DNA from: Rhizobium sp. Leaf453
GTDB lineage: Bacteria > Pseudomonadota > Alphaproteobacteria > Rhizobiales > Rhizobiaceae
Length of the DNA stretch: 64,000 bases
Reading direction: 5' to 3'
Assembly (NCBI RefSeq): GCF_001425605.1
Contig: NZ_LMRG01000012.1
Coordinates: 457,518-521,517, forward strand
In this document: positions 8,390 through 16,370 of the stretch, in pieces
Layout of the letters: every line of letters starts with the position of its first letter
Numbering within the stretch: the stretch's first letter is position 1
Notes under the pieces: generated by a model
Seen by the model: the letters and a program-made list of their open reading frames with translations, nothing else
The model's database searches: none
Told to the model about the DNA's origin: nothing
Program-made: the position numbers and the translations under genes

Positions 8390-11300
8390 TTAGTGTGCTT
8401 CGTCCCAGTTGTGGGCGGCGCGAGCATCGACCTTCAGCGGCACTTTCATGTCGAGCGCCGGCATGGCGGCATTTTCCATGACCTCGACGATCAGCGGGAT
8501 CGCGCGCTCGACATCGGCATCCTCAACCTCGAAGATCAGTTCGTCATGCACCTGCAGGAGCATGCGGACGCGCTGCGCAAGGCCTGCCTGTTCGAGGGCC
8601 GGCTCCATCTTCACCATGGCGCGGCGGATGATGTCGGCGGCCGAGCCCTGGATCGGGGCGTTGATCGCGGCGCGTTCGTTGAAGGCGCGATGCGAGGGGT
8701 TTGACGAACGGATGTCCGGATAGTGCGCACGCCGGCCGAAGATGGTTTCGACATAACCGTTCTCGCGAGCGAACGCCTTGGTGCTGTCCATATAGTCGCG
8801 GATGCCGGGGAAGCGCTCGAAATACTTCTTGATATAATCGCCGGCCTCGGAGCGCTCGATCGACAGCTGGTTGGCAAGGCCGAAAGCCGAGATGCCGTAG
8901 ATGATACCGAAGTTGATCGCCTTGGCGCGCCTGCGGATTTCACTCGGCATGCCTTCGACAGGCACGCCGAACATTTCTGACGCTGTCATGGCGTGAATGT
9001 CGATGCCATCCGAGAAGGCCTGTTTCAGCTGCGGAATCTCAGCCACATGGGCAAGCACCCGCAGTTCGATCTGGCTGTAGTCGGCTGAAACCAGCTTGTG
9101 GCCGGGCGTCGAGATGAAAGCCGTGCGGATTTTGCGGCCTTCGGCGGTGCGCACCGGAATGTTCTGCAGGTTCGGATCGGATGATGAAAGCCGCCCCGTC
9201 GTGGTTGCTGCGAGCGCATAGGAGGTATGGACGCGCTTCGTTTCGGGGTGAACGAAGCCGGGAAGGGCGTCGGTATAGGTGGATTTCAGCTTGGTCAGCT
9301 GCCGCCAATCGACGATCTTCCGCGGCAATTCATGGCCTTCGACGGCCAGTTCCTCCAGTACCTGTGCCGAGGTCGACCACTGGCCGGTCTTGGTTTTTGC
9401 ACCGCCGGGAAGACCGAGGCGGCCGAACAGGATGTCGCCCAGCTGCTTCGGCGAGCCGATGTTGAAGCTCTCGCCGACCAGCGCATAAATCTCGTGTTCG
9501 TGGGCGGCGGCACCCTGCGCCAGTTCGCCCGACAGGCGCGACAGGATCTGCCGGTCGATGGTGATGCCGCGCTCTTCCATACGGGCCAGCACCGGAACCA
9601 GCGGCCGTTCCAGCCGCTCATAGACGGTGTTGAGGTTCTTGGCTGCCAGGCGTGGTTTCAGCACCTGCCAGAGCCGCAGGGTGACATCCGCATCCTCCGC
9701 CGCATAGGCCGTTGCCTTGTCGATATCGACATAATCGAACGTGACGGAGGATTTGCCGGTGCCGGCGACGTCTTTGTAAGGAATCGGCTGGTGGCCGAGC
9801 CACTTTTCCGAGAGCGTATCCATGCCATGCGTGCCGGCGCCGGCATCAACCACATACGACATCAGCATCGTATCATCGAAGCTGGCAATGGTGATGCCGT
9901 GGCGCCGCATGACGAGATAGTCGTATTTGAGGTTTTGCGCGACCTTCAGGATCGACGGATCCTCAAGCAGGTCCTTCAGACGCTCGAGCGCCACCGGAGC
10001 CGGGATCTGGTTTTCCGCGAGCTTCAATCCATCACTGAACAGGTCATTGCCACCGGTCTTGTGGATCAGCGGCACGTAAGCCGCGCGGATGTCGGTGCCG
10101 GACGGGTTTTTGCTGTTGTCGGCGATCGCCAGCGAGAAGCCGACGAGATCGGCCTGCATGGCGTCGAGCGAGGTCGTTTCGGTGTCGAAGGCGACAAGAC
10201 CGGTTTCGCGGGCGGCGGCGATCCAGGAATCGAGCGTCGCGACGTCACGGATGGTTACGTAGGTGCTGCGATCGATCTTGGCATTGGCGAACAGTTCGGC
10301 GCGTGCCTGGGCAAGGCCTGAGGGCGTCGCAGCCGGTGGTCCGGCATCGGCCAAGCTTGCCAAAGCTTCTGCCGCGTCTTCGGCACTGCCGAGCGCTGCG
10401 GATTTCGCCGAGGACAGCGCGGAAGGTGGTGGTGGGGAGGCGAGTTCGCCCTTGTCGAGGTCCGGCCCGTGGGCGGCGGCACCCCATTCGACAGGAACGT
10501 TGGCGACTTCGACCGCATCTGCGTTCGTGTCGGTGGCGGCTGCAACGCGGCGCGTCAGCGTCGTGAATTCCATCGCCTTCAGGAAGGCGACGAGCTTCGG
10601 GCCATCCTGCGGGTGAAGTTCGAAATCCTCTATCGGCACGTCGATCGGCGTATCGGTTTTCAGCATTACCAGCTGGCGCGACAGGCGGGCCAGATCGGCG
10701 TTGGCGATGATGTTTTCGCGGCGCTTCTGCTGCTTGATCTCGCCGGCGCGGGAAAGCAGCGTGTCGAGATCGCCGAACTCCTCCAGCAATTGCGCCGCCG
10801 TCTTCGGGCCGATGCCGGGAATGCCCGGCACGTTGTCAGTGGAATCGCCGGTCATCGCCTGCAGGTCGATCATCTTTTCCGGTGGCACACCCCATTTCTC
10901 GATCACTTCCGGGATCGAGATCTGCTTGTCCTTCATGCTGTCATACATGGAGACATTGGCGCTCACGAGCTGCATCAGGTCCTTGTCGGACGAGACGATG
11001 GTCACATCGGCGCCGGCGGCTTCCGCCATCCGGGCATAGGTGGCAATGAGGTCGTCAGCCTCGAAGCCTTCCTTCTCGATGCAGGGCAGGTTGAAGGCCC
11101 GGGTAGCATGGCGGATCAGGCCGAATTGCGGGATCAGGTCTTCCGGCGGCGCCGTGCGGTTGGCCTTGTACTGGTCGTAAAGCTCGTTGCGGAAGGTCTT
11201 GGACGAATAGTCGAAGATGACGGCGAAATGGGTCGGCGTCACCCCGACCGACGTGTCGCGCGCATCGGTGAGCAGCTTCCACAGCATGTTGCAGAAACCG

Positions 11301-11416
11301 GAGACGGCATTGACCGGCAGGCCGTCCGATTTCCGGTTCAGCGGCGGGATGGCGTGGAACGCCCGGAAGATGAATCCGGAGCCGTCGACGAGGAAGAGAT
11401 GATCACCTTTTTTCAT
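8390..11416 (-). CDS. polA: DNA polymerase I
   Basis: PolA fills gaps and removes RNA primers in replication and repair. The 1008-residue protein has an N-terminal 5'-3' exonuclease (MKKGDHLFLVDGSGFIFRAF; SSDKDLMQLV), a 3'-5' exonuclease with intact DxE (LVAFDTETTSLD), and the polymerase. The polymerase carries motif A (DYSQIELRVLAHVA), motif B (RRAKAINFGIIYGISAFG) and motif C (VHDELIFEV). It is longer than the 928-residue E. coli enzyme because of an Ala/Pro-rich insert around residues 305-370, between the two nuclease domains. The start MKKGDH (11416) is preferred over an upstream Met at 11461. Confidence 0.98.
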   Translation of the reverse strand: MKKGDHLFLVDGSGFIFRAFHAIPPLNRKSDGLPVNAVSGFCNMLWKLLTDARDTSVGVTPTHFAVIFDYSSKTFRNELYDQYKANRTAPPEDLIPQFGLIRHATRAFNLPCIEKEGFEADDLIATYARMAEAAGADVTIVSSDKDLMQLVSANVSMYDSMKDKQISIPEVIEKWGVPPEKMIDLQAMTGDSTDNVPGIPGIGPKTAAQLLEEFGDLDTLLSRAGEIKQQKRRENIIANADLARLSRQLVMLKTDTPIDVPIEDFELHPQDGPKLVAFLKAMEFTTLTRRVAAATDTNADAVEVANVPVEWGAAAHGPDLDKGELASPPPPSALSSAKSAALGSAEDAAEALASLADAGPPAATPSGLAQARAELFANAKIDRSTYVTIRDVATLDSWIAAARETGLVAFDTETTSLDAMQADLVGFSLAIADNSKNPSGTDIRAAYVPLIHKTGGNDLFSDGLKLAENQIPAPVALERLKDLLEDPSILKVAQNLKYDYLVMRRHGITIASFDDTMLMSYVVDAGAGTHGMDTLSEKWLGHQPIPYKDVAGTGKSSVTFDYVDIDKATAYAAEDADVTLRLWQVLKPRLAAKNLNTVYERLERPLVPVLARMEERGITIDRQILSRLSGELAQGAAAHEHEIYALVGESFNIGSPKQLGDILFGRLGLPGGAKTKTGQWSTSAQVLEELAVEGHELPRKIVDWRQLTKLKSTYTDALPGFVHPETKRVHTSYALAATTTGRLSSSDPNLQNIPVRTAEGRKIRTAFISTPGHKLVSADYSQIELRVLAHVAEIPQLKQAFSDGIDIHAMTASEMFGVPVEGMPSEIRRRAKAINFGIIYGISAFGLANQLSIERSEAGDYIKKYFERFPGIRDYMDSTKAFARENGYVETIFGRRAHYPDIRSSNPSHRAFNERAAINAPIQGSAADIIRRAMVKMEPALEQAGLAQRVRMLLQVHDELIFEVEDADVERAIPLIVEVMENAAMPALDMKVPLKVDARAAHNWDEAH

Positions 11417-11589
11417 GGCGACAAGGGATAGCGCGGGCCGCGATGGGCGTCCATATTTCATTCAAGGCGCGGCCACTTTTGTGCAAACCGTAAAGAACGG
11501 AGGGCCCTCACGGGAACGTTACCAATTTGTAATGCCGCCTGATTGTCCCCCTCCCTTGAAAAGCCACATTTGGAACCACAAATCATAAC

Positions 11590-11740
11590 CAACGGCACCT
11601 GAACACGCCGTCGTCTGGTCAAAGGCCTGTCCCCCGCCGAAGCCAGATGTGAGGACAAAGGCCTATCCCCCCTCTCCGGGCCTTTGTCCAATTCTCACAA
11701 GACCGCCGTGGCTCCGCCTCCGCCACGGCGGTTTTTGTTT
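11590..11740 (+). ncRNA. Candidate trans-acting small RNA with four hairpins (position fits the rhizobial alpha-r7/Smr7C family)
   Basis: The 425-bp gap between polA and the MarR gene has no convincing ORF but has dense RNA structure. ACGGC/GCCGT pairs at 11592-11611. TCTGG/CCAGA encloses a C-rich loop at 11614-11647. A 16-bp stem joins 11648-11663 to 11679-11699 (TGTGAG/CTCACA then GACAAAGGCC/GGCCTTTGTC) with the loop TATCCCCCCTCTCCG. A final 9-bp GC stem CCGCCGTGG/CCACGGCGG (11703-11731) is followed by T5GT3. The T-run fixes the plus strand. A CTTGAA -35-like box lies at 11555-11560. The ~140-nt length and polA neighbourhood match what I recall of alpha-r7 RNAs, which is not verified here. 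The CCUCC-like loops could pair with Shine-Dalgarno sites. Confidence 0.8.
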
Positions 11741-11841
11741 GTCCGGGCGGAGCCATCACATCAGCGTGAAATTTTGTTTCCGCATGGTCCATCGCCTGCA
11801 ATGCAACTTGTGTTCGTGGCGGCCGGGAGTTACCCATAGAC

Positions 11842-12273
11842 ATGGCCTTCGATCGTATGGAATCTGCGACATACCTGGCTAGTCTTCTGGCGAAGAGTTT
11901 CTCCCGCGCCCTGCAGGAGAGAGGCCAGAAACTCGGCTTTGCGCCGGGGCAGTTTCCCGTCCTCCTGGAGTTGTGGAGCGAGGAGGGGCTGACCCAGAAG
12001 CAGCTTCTCGACCGCATGGATATCGAACAGGCGACCATGGCCAATACCTTGGCGCGCATGGAGCGTGACGGCCTGATCGTCCGGCGCAAGCATCCGACCG
12101 ACAAACGTGCCCAGCAGATTTTCCTGACGGACAAGGCGAAGCAGATGGAAGCGGAAGCGAAGGAGGCGGCTCTGGCCGCCGATCAATCGCATTTTTCAGG
12201 CTTCCGGCATTTCGAGCGCGAACTCCTGCTCGAATACATGCGCATGGCAATCGCCAACGGCACGCGCAATTAA
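11842..12273 (+). CDS. MarR family transcriptional regulator
   Basis: This 143-residue winged-helix protein has the MarR core: ARSFSRALQERGQKLGFAPGQ-like helix alpha1-alpha2, the recognition region LTQKQLLDRMDIEQATMANTLARMERDGLIVRRKHPTDKRAQQ (residues ~52-95), and the typical basic wing DKRAQQIFLT. Its target and ligand are unknown. It begins ~100 bp after the small-RNA terminator and ends 88 bp before the dipeptidase gene, which may or may not be co-transcribed. Confidence 0.9.
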   Translation: MAFDRMESATYLASLLAKSFSRALQERGQKLGFAPGQFPVLLELWSEEGLTQKQLLDRMDIEQATMANTLARMERDGLIVRRKHPTDKRAQQIFLTDKAKQMEAEAKEAALAADQSHFSGFRHFERELLLEYMRMAIANGTRN

Positions 12274-12361
12274 AGCGGCAAAGGTCGACCGATCAAAAGA
12301 TTTTGCTTAAAGCTGCCGTCATCTTTGTCTAGGTTCCGACCCACTCAAGAAGGATTCGGAC

Positions 12362-13750
12362 ATGACAGAGACGACCAGCATTCTCACCCGCGCGGATGAT
12401 AACCTGCCCAAGAGCCTCGACCGGCTTTTCGAACTCGTGCGCATCCAGTCGATCTCGACGGATCCGGCTTACAAGGCCGAGTGCCGCAAGGCGGCGGAAT
12501 GGCTGGTGGCGGAGTTGACGAGCCTCGGTTTCGAGGCCTCGGTGCGCGATACGCCCGGCCATCCGATGGTCGTTGCCCATCACGCCGCCGAAAAGGCCGG
12601 CGCGCCGCATGTCCTGTTCTACGGTCATTACGATGTCCAGCCGGTCGACCCGCTCAATCTTTGGGACACGGCGCCGTTCGAACCGTCGATCAAGGAGCTG
12701 GATGGTGGCCGCAAGGTCATCACCGGCCGCGGCACCGCCGACGACAAGGGGCAGTTGATGACCTTCGTCGAGGCCTGCCGGGCCTACAAGGAAACCAGGG
12801 GGACGCTGCCCTGCGAGGTGACCATCCTGTTCGAGGGCGAGGAAGAATCCGGTTCGCCGTCACTGAAGCCGTTCCTGGAAGCCAATTCCAGGGAACTGAA
12901 AGCGGACTACGCTCTCGTCTGCGATACCAGCATGTGGGACCGCGACACACCGGCCATCTCGGCGGGATTGCGTGGTCTTGTTGGTGAGGAAGTCGTCATC
13001 ACCGCCGCCGATCGCGATCTGCATTCCGGCTATTTCGGCGGTGCTGCTGCCAATCCGATCCATATCCTGACAAAGATTTTGGCCGGCCTGCATGACGAGA
13101 CCAGCCGCGTTACGCTCGATGGCTTTTACGAAGGCGTCGAGGAGACCCCGACACAGATCAAGGCGGCCTGGGAAACGCTTGGCCAGACATCCGAGAAGTT
13201 CCTCGGTGAAATCGGCCTGTCCATTCCGTCGGGCGAAAAGGGACGCTCCGTGCTGGAATTGACCTGGGCGCGTCCGACGGCTGAGGTCAACGGCATCTGG
13301 GGTGGCTATACGGGGGAGGGCTTCAAGACCGTGATCGCGGCGCAGGCTTCAGCGAAAGTGTCCTTCCGCCTCGTCGGCGCCCAGAACCCGGACAAGGTTC
13401 GCGAGGCTTTCCGCGCCTATGTGACATCGCAGATCCCGGCGGATTGCTCGGTCGAGTTCCACAAGCATGGCGGCTCACCGGCCATTCAGCTGCCCTACGA
13501 TTCGCCATTGCTCAACACCGCGAAATCGGCACTGTCGGACGAATGGCCAAAGCCTGCCGTGGTCATCGGCATGGGCGGATCGATCCCGATCGTCGGTGAC
13601 TTCCAGAAGATGCTGGGCATGGAATCCCTGCTGGTCGGTTTCGGCCTGTCCGACGACCGTATCCATTCGCCAAACGAGAAATACGAGCTGCAGTCCTTCC
13701 ACAAGGGCATCCGCTCCTGGATCCGTATTCTCGACGCGCTGGCGGCCTGA
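12362..13750 (+). CDS. M20 family metallopeptidase (dipeptidase)
   Basis: This 462-residue cytoplasmic di-zinc peptidase belongs to the M20 family (CNDP2/dipeptidase-like). Metal-binding and catalytic stretches are visible: GHYDVQPVDP (first His and general Asp), ITGRGTADDKGQ (bridging Asp), EGEEESGSPSL (catalytic Glu and metal Glu), DTSMWDRDTPA (Asp ligand) and a late His in SDDRIHSPNEK. The lid/dimerisation domain occupies roughly residues 200-350. It is expected to hydrolyse dipeptides or related amide substrates. It appears monocistronic with a ribosome site AGAAGGA before ATG 12362. Confidence 0.92.
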   Translation: MTETTSILTRADDNLPKSLDRLFELVRIQSISTDPAYKAECRKAAEWLVAELTSLGFEASVRDTPGHPMVVAHHAAEKAGAPHVLFYGHYDVQPVDPLNLWDTAPFEPSIKELDGGRKVITGRGTADDKGQLMTFVEACRAYKETRGTLPCEVTILFEGEEESGSPSLKPFLEANSRELKADYALVCDTSMWDRDTPAISAGLRGLVGEEVVITAADRDLHSGYFGGAAANPIHILTKILAGLHDETSRVTLDGFYEGVEETPTQIKAAWETLGQTSEKFLGEIGLSIPSGEKGRSVLELTWARPTAEVNGIWGGYTGEGFKTVIAAQASAKVSFRLVGAQNPDKVREAFRAYVTSQIPADCSVEFHKHGGSPAIQLPYDSPLLNTAKSALSDEWPKPAVVIGMGGSIPIVGDFQKMLGMESLLVGFGLSDDRIHSPNEKYELQSFHKGIRSWIRILDALAA

Positions 13751-13851
13751 ACGGCTCGTTGTTAACGGTTAGCACCCTTGACCCTGCCGGTCGGGGGTGT
13801 TCTCATCGCCAAGATGACGTTGTGCCTACATTTCCCGAGAAGCCGCGCCCC

Positions 13852-14817
13852 ATGAAAACGGTCCGCAAATTTGCCTGGCCGGTCATCGGACTGGCCGCGA
13901 TCCTGTTTTCGCTCTACGGCCTGTATCATGAGTTGCATGGCCTCTCGGCTGCGGATTTTCTGTCGAGTGTCTATGCCGTGCCGCTGAAGGGCTGGCTGCT
14001 GGCCGGATGCGCCACGCTCGCTGCCTATGCCGCGCTCGCGGCTTATGATCATCTGGCGTTGGAACATCTGGGGCACCGGATTTCCCTGTGGTTCATCACC
14101 GTCTGTTCCTTCACCGCCTATGCCCTGTCGCATACGGTCGGCGCTTCCGTCTTCTCCGGCGCAGTGGTCCGATACCGGGCCTATGGATCGAAAGGGCTGA
14201 CGGCGGCTGAAACCGGTGTTCTCGTCGCTTTCTGTTCCTTCACCTTCGCGCTGGGCACGCTGATGTTGTCGGCGATCGTGCTTCTGCTTGAACCCGATAT
14301 CACTGCGCGCTTTGCGAAATTCCTGCCGGTCGGCGCGTCGATCTCCACGGGGCTGATCATTCTGGCGCTGATCGCGCTCTATGTCGTCGGCAGCCTTGTC
14401 GGCTTCAGGCCGCTCAAGACCCGCTGGTTCAAGCTGGAATATCCCAAGCCTTCACTCGCCCTGCGGCAATTGCTGATCGCGCCAGTCGAGCTGATCGCGG
14501 CGGCGGCCATCATCTATTTCGCGCTGCCGGAGGCCGGAAATCCGGGTTACATGGTCATCCTCGGCGTTTTCCTCGCCTCGTTTTCGGCGGCCCTGTTGTC
14601 CCATGCGCCGGGTGGACTCGGCGTTCTGGAACTGATGTTCATCGCTGCCCTGCCGGAAATGGACCCCGCCGGCGTGCTGGCCGGGCTGGTGATCTTCCGG
14701 TTGTTCTATCTCGTCATTCCCTTCCTGATGGCACTGATCGTCGTCGTCATTTTCGAGCGCGGGCAGTTCCTGGCCGGGCGCAGGGCCGAGCAGGATAGAA
14801 TTAGGGATTTGCGGTAG
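13852..14817 (+). CDS. YbhN/UPF0104 family membrane protein (LPG-synthase-like transmembrane domain)
   Basis: This 321-residue integral membrane protein has about eight hydrophobic helices. It shows the HAPGGLGVLELMFI signature and VGASVFSGAVVRYRAYGSKGLT seen in the flippase-like N-terminal half of MprF/LpiA. It lacks the C-terminal aminoacyl-transferase (GNAT-like) half, so it cannot by itself make lysyl-phosphatidylglycerol. A lipid translocation role is inferred. ATG 13852 (MKTVRKFAWPV) is preferred because upstream codons are not membrane-like. It converges on the small secreted protein gene 8 bp away. Confidence 0.82.
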   Translation: MKTVRKFAWPVIGLAAILFSLYGLYHELHGLSAADFLSSVYAVPLKGWLLAGCATLAAYAALAAYDHLALEHLGHRISLWFITVCSFTAYALSHTVGASVFSGAVVRYRAYGSKGLTAAETGVLVAFCSFTFALGTLMLSAIVLLLEPDITARFAKFLPVGASISTGLIILALIALYVVGSLVGFRPLKTRWFKLEYPKPSLALRQLLIAPVELIAAAAIIYFALPEAGNPGYMVILGVFLASFSAALLSHAPGGLGVLELMFIAALPEMDPAGVLAGLVIFRLFYLVIPFLMALIVVVIFERGQFLAGRRAEQDRIRDLR

Positions 14818-14825
14818 ATCACCCG

Positions 14826-15311
14826 TCACGAAGGCGAGTGGCAGACCTTCGGCAGGACTTTCTCCAGCGGCCCATCCACCTCTTTCAGTTCGGCACTCTC
14901 GATATGCAGCGGCGTGAACGGTGGTTCCTGGATCGCCGCATTGACGATGCGGGTGACATAACATCCGGCGAACACGTGCTCCTTTCCGCCTTCCTCGATC
15001 GATTTGATCGCGACCGGCACTGGCGCATAGATGCTGCCCGCCGCCCCCTCGGTGGTTACCTTGCCGGTGATCACCTCGACGCCGACGGTCTTGGCATAGC
15101 CCTTCACGAAGGATTGGTAATCGTCGAACGGCTTACTGAAATAGCTGTAGGCGCGGGAAAATTCCTTGCGGTTGATGGCGTTGTAAAGCGACTTGACCAG
15201 TGCCGCGCCGTCGGAGCGATCGTCGACATAGGGAATGTCCTGCGCGCGGGCGGGAAGGGCGGTTGCGCAAAGCGCTGCCAGCAATGTGGTGGAAATGAAA
15301 ATCGTCTTCAT
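14826..15311 (-). CDS. Small secreted/periplasmic protein of unknown function
   Basis: I do not recognise a named family. The 161-residue product begins with a clear Sec signal peptide (MKTIFISTTLLAALCATALPARAQ, cleavage after ARA). The mature domain, ~138 residues, has one aromatic-rich segment (NAINRKEFSRAYSYFSKPF) reminiscent of NTF2-like folds. Two Cys (GCYVTR and KVCHSPS) could form a disulfide. ATG 15311 was chosen for the signal peptide. Expression is from the minus strand, downstream of and separate from cspA. Confidence 0.78.
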   Translation of the reverse strand: MKTIFISTTLLAALCATALPARAQDIPYVDDRSDGAALVKSLYNAINRKEFSRAYSYFSKPFDDYQSFVKGYAKTVGVEVITGKVTTEGAAGSIYAPVPVAIKSIEEGGKEHVFAGCYVTRIVNAAIQEPPFTPLHIESAELKEVDGPLEKVLPKVCHSPS

Positions 15312-15401
15312 GCGTGTCGCTCCCGTGTGTGAGTGCGCACCGTTCAACGCCGATGGGGCAATTTGAAGATTGGGAGACAGTCTTGGGGACAATAATCCCG
15401 C

Positions 15402-15433
15402 AAAAAACAAAAAGGCCGGGAAATCCCGACCTT
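15402..15433 (-). terminator. Terminator of the cspA transcript
   Basis: On the minus strand AGGTCGGG pairs with CCCGGCCT around an ATTT loop, using one G-U pair that only works in the minus-strand RNA. It is followed by a T-rich run (TTTTTGTTTTTT). It lies ~90 bp past the cspA stop codon and before the secreted protein gene. Confidence 0.85.
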
Positions 15434-15524
15434 TCACAATGCGTTTCAACACACCTGCCAGTACATCCGTGGTCAACCGCGGAAGCGCATTTCACCGGCG
15501 CGTATCATCGCGCCAGATTTGGTA

Positions 15525-15734
15525 TTAGGCAGCCTGCAGGTTGTCAGCAGACATCTTGCCCGACTTGCGGTCCTTGACCAGCTCGAAGCTGATCTTCTGG
15601 CCGTCGTTGAGGCCGCGCATGCCAGCGCGCTCTACAGCCGAGATGTGGACGAAAACGTCCTGGCTGCCGTCGTCCGGCTGAATGAAGCCGAAGCCCTTTG
15701 TCGAGTTAAACCATTTTACTGTGCCAGTGGCCAT
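15525..15734 (-). CDS. cspA: Cold-shock protein CspA family
   Basis: A 69-residue single-domain nucleic-acid-binding protein. RNP1 (KGFGFIQP) and RNP2 (VFVHIS) are both present, as is the opening [14 protein letters not shown]. The protein probably acts as an RNA chaperone that melts mRNA secondary structure. ATG 15734 gives the canonical length; an in-frame upstream Met at 15770 would add a non-conserved extension. It has a strong promoter and a long leader (see the promoter entry) and its own terminator. Confidence 0.97.
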   Translation of the reverse strand: MATGTVKWFNSTKGFGFIQPDDGSQDVFVHISAVERAGMRGLNDGQKISFELVKDRKSGKMSADNLQAA

Positions 15735-15878
15735 AACGATCCCTTTCTCTAGCAAATTATAGTGAACCAAGCCGTGGTATTACAGCGAGGCTTGATGTTC
15801 GAATCTGAAGGAAAGTTCGTCCAATTGCGCGCAAAGTCGCAAAAACCAAAGTCATCTAACAAATATCGACCAAGGCTC

Positions 15879-15907
15879 AGATAGGTTGCTTGAGCGCTGG
15901 CGTCAAG
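15879..15907 (-). promoter_or_regulatory. Housekeeping promoter and long 5' leader of cspA
   Basis: On the minus strand CTTGAC (-35, 15907-15902), 17 bp, then CTATCT (-10, 15884-15879) is a near-consensus alphaproteobacterial sigma-70 promoter. Transcription would begin near 15872, giving a leader of roughly 138 nt before the cspA ATG. Long structured leaders are the hallmark of cold-regulated csp mRNAs. The remaining gap up to 16141 holds AT-rich sequence and the palindrome listed separately. Confidence 0.8.
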
Positions 15908-16022
15908 TTTTATTATTTTTATTTCGTCGTTGCCGTTGTTTTCGCTCGATTTTACCGGGGGCGCAGCGGAAAAATTTCAGATGTATTTTCTCCCGCAGTC
16001 GTTCTGAGAATGCGTGACCGTC

Positions 16023-16046
16023 CTAGAATCGGTAAGCTCATTCTAG
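16023..16046. promoter_or_regulatory. Perfect 7-bp inverted repeat upstream of the entericidin-like gene
   Basis: CTAGAAT (16023-16029) and ATTCTAG (16040-16046) are separated by 10 bp. The dyad lies ~95 bp upstream of the lipoprotein start, between it and the divergent cspA promoter. It could be a dimeric regulator site. I do not recognise the regulator. Confidence 0.35.
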
Positions 16047-16141
16047 AGATTTGTGGCCTGCGATATTGATTTGTGCTGCTCCTGCGTCATCTCCGATATC
16101 TTGCCAGCCGATCGATCGGCTGTTCTGTTGGAGGAACCGCG

Positions 16142-16294
16142 ATGCCGAAGGTCATAATCGCTTTAGCCTGTCTTTCCGTGCTTGTGCTGTCCGGCTGCGG
16201 CAACACCGTCCGCGGAATGCAGAAGGACGGTGCGCAGACAAGTCATGCGCTGGACGACGCCACGCACCGGATCGCCCGCGCAAATACCAATTGA
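16142..16294 (+). CDS. Entericidin-like small lipoprotein (EcnA/B family)
   Basis: A 50-residue lipoprotein precursor. The signal MPKVIIALACLSVLVLSGC ends in lipobox LSGC, and the mature peptide begins CGNTVRGMQKDGAQTSHA. This matches the entericidin pattern C-x-NTxxGxGxD with a helical, charged tail. In enterics EcnA/EcnB form an antidote/toxin lipoprotein pair linked to stationary phase. Only one member is present here, so no toxin-antidote pair can be claimed. A good ribosome site (TTGGAGGAA) precedes ATG 16142. Confidence 0.85.
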   Translation: MPKVIIALACLSVLVLSGCGNTVRGMQKDGAQTSHALDDATHRIARANTN

Positions 16295-16370
16295 GGGCGT
16301 CTTGCGGCCCTGATTGACGCGGATCTGCCAAAGGGAGTGCGTTGACGACCGGCATTCGTGTCGCGGCGTT

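Noticed and set aside
16142-16294. Entericidin toxin-antidote pair
   Set aside because: Only one small lipoprotein is present; no second ecn-like frame was found in the flanking gaps.
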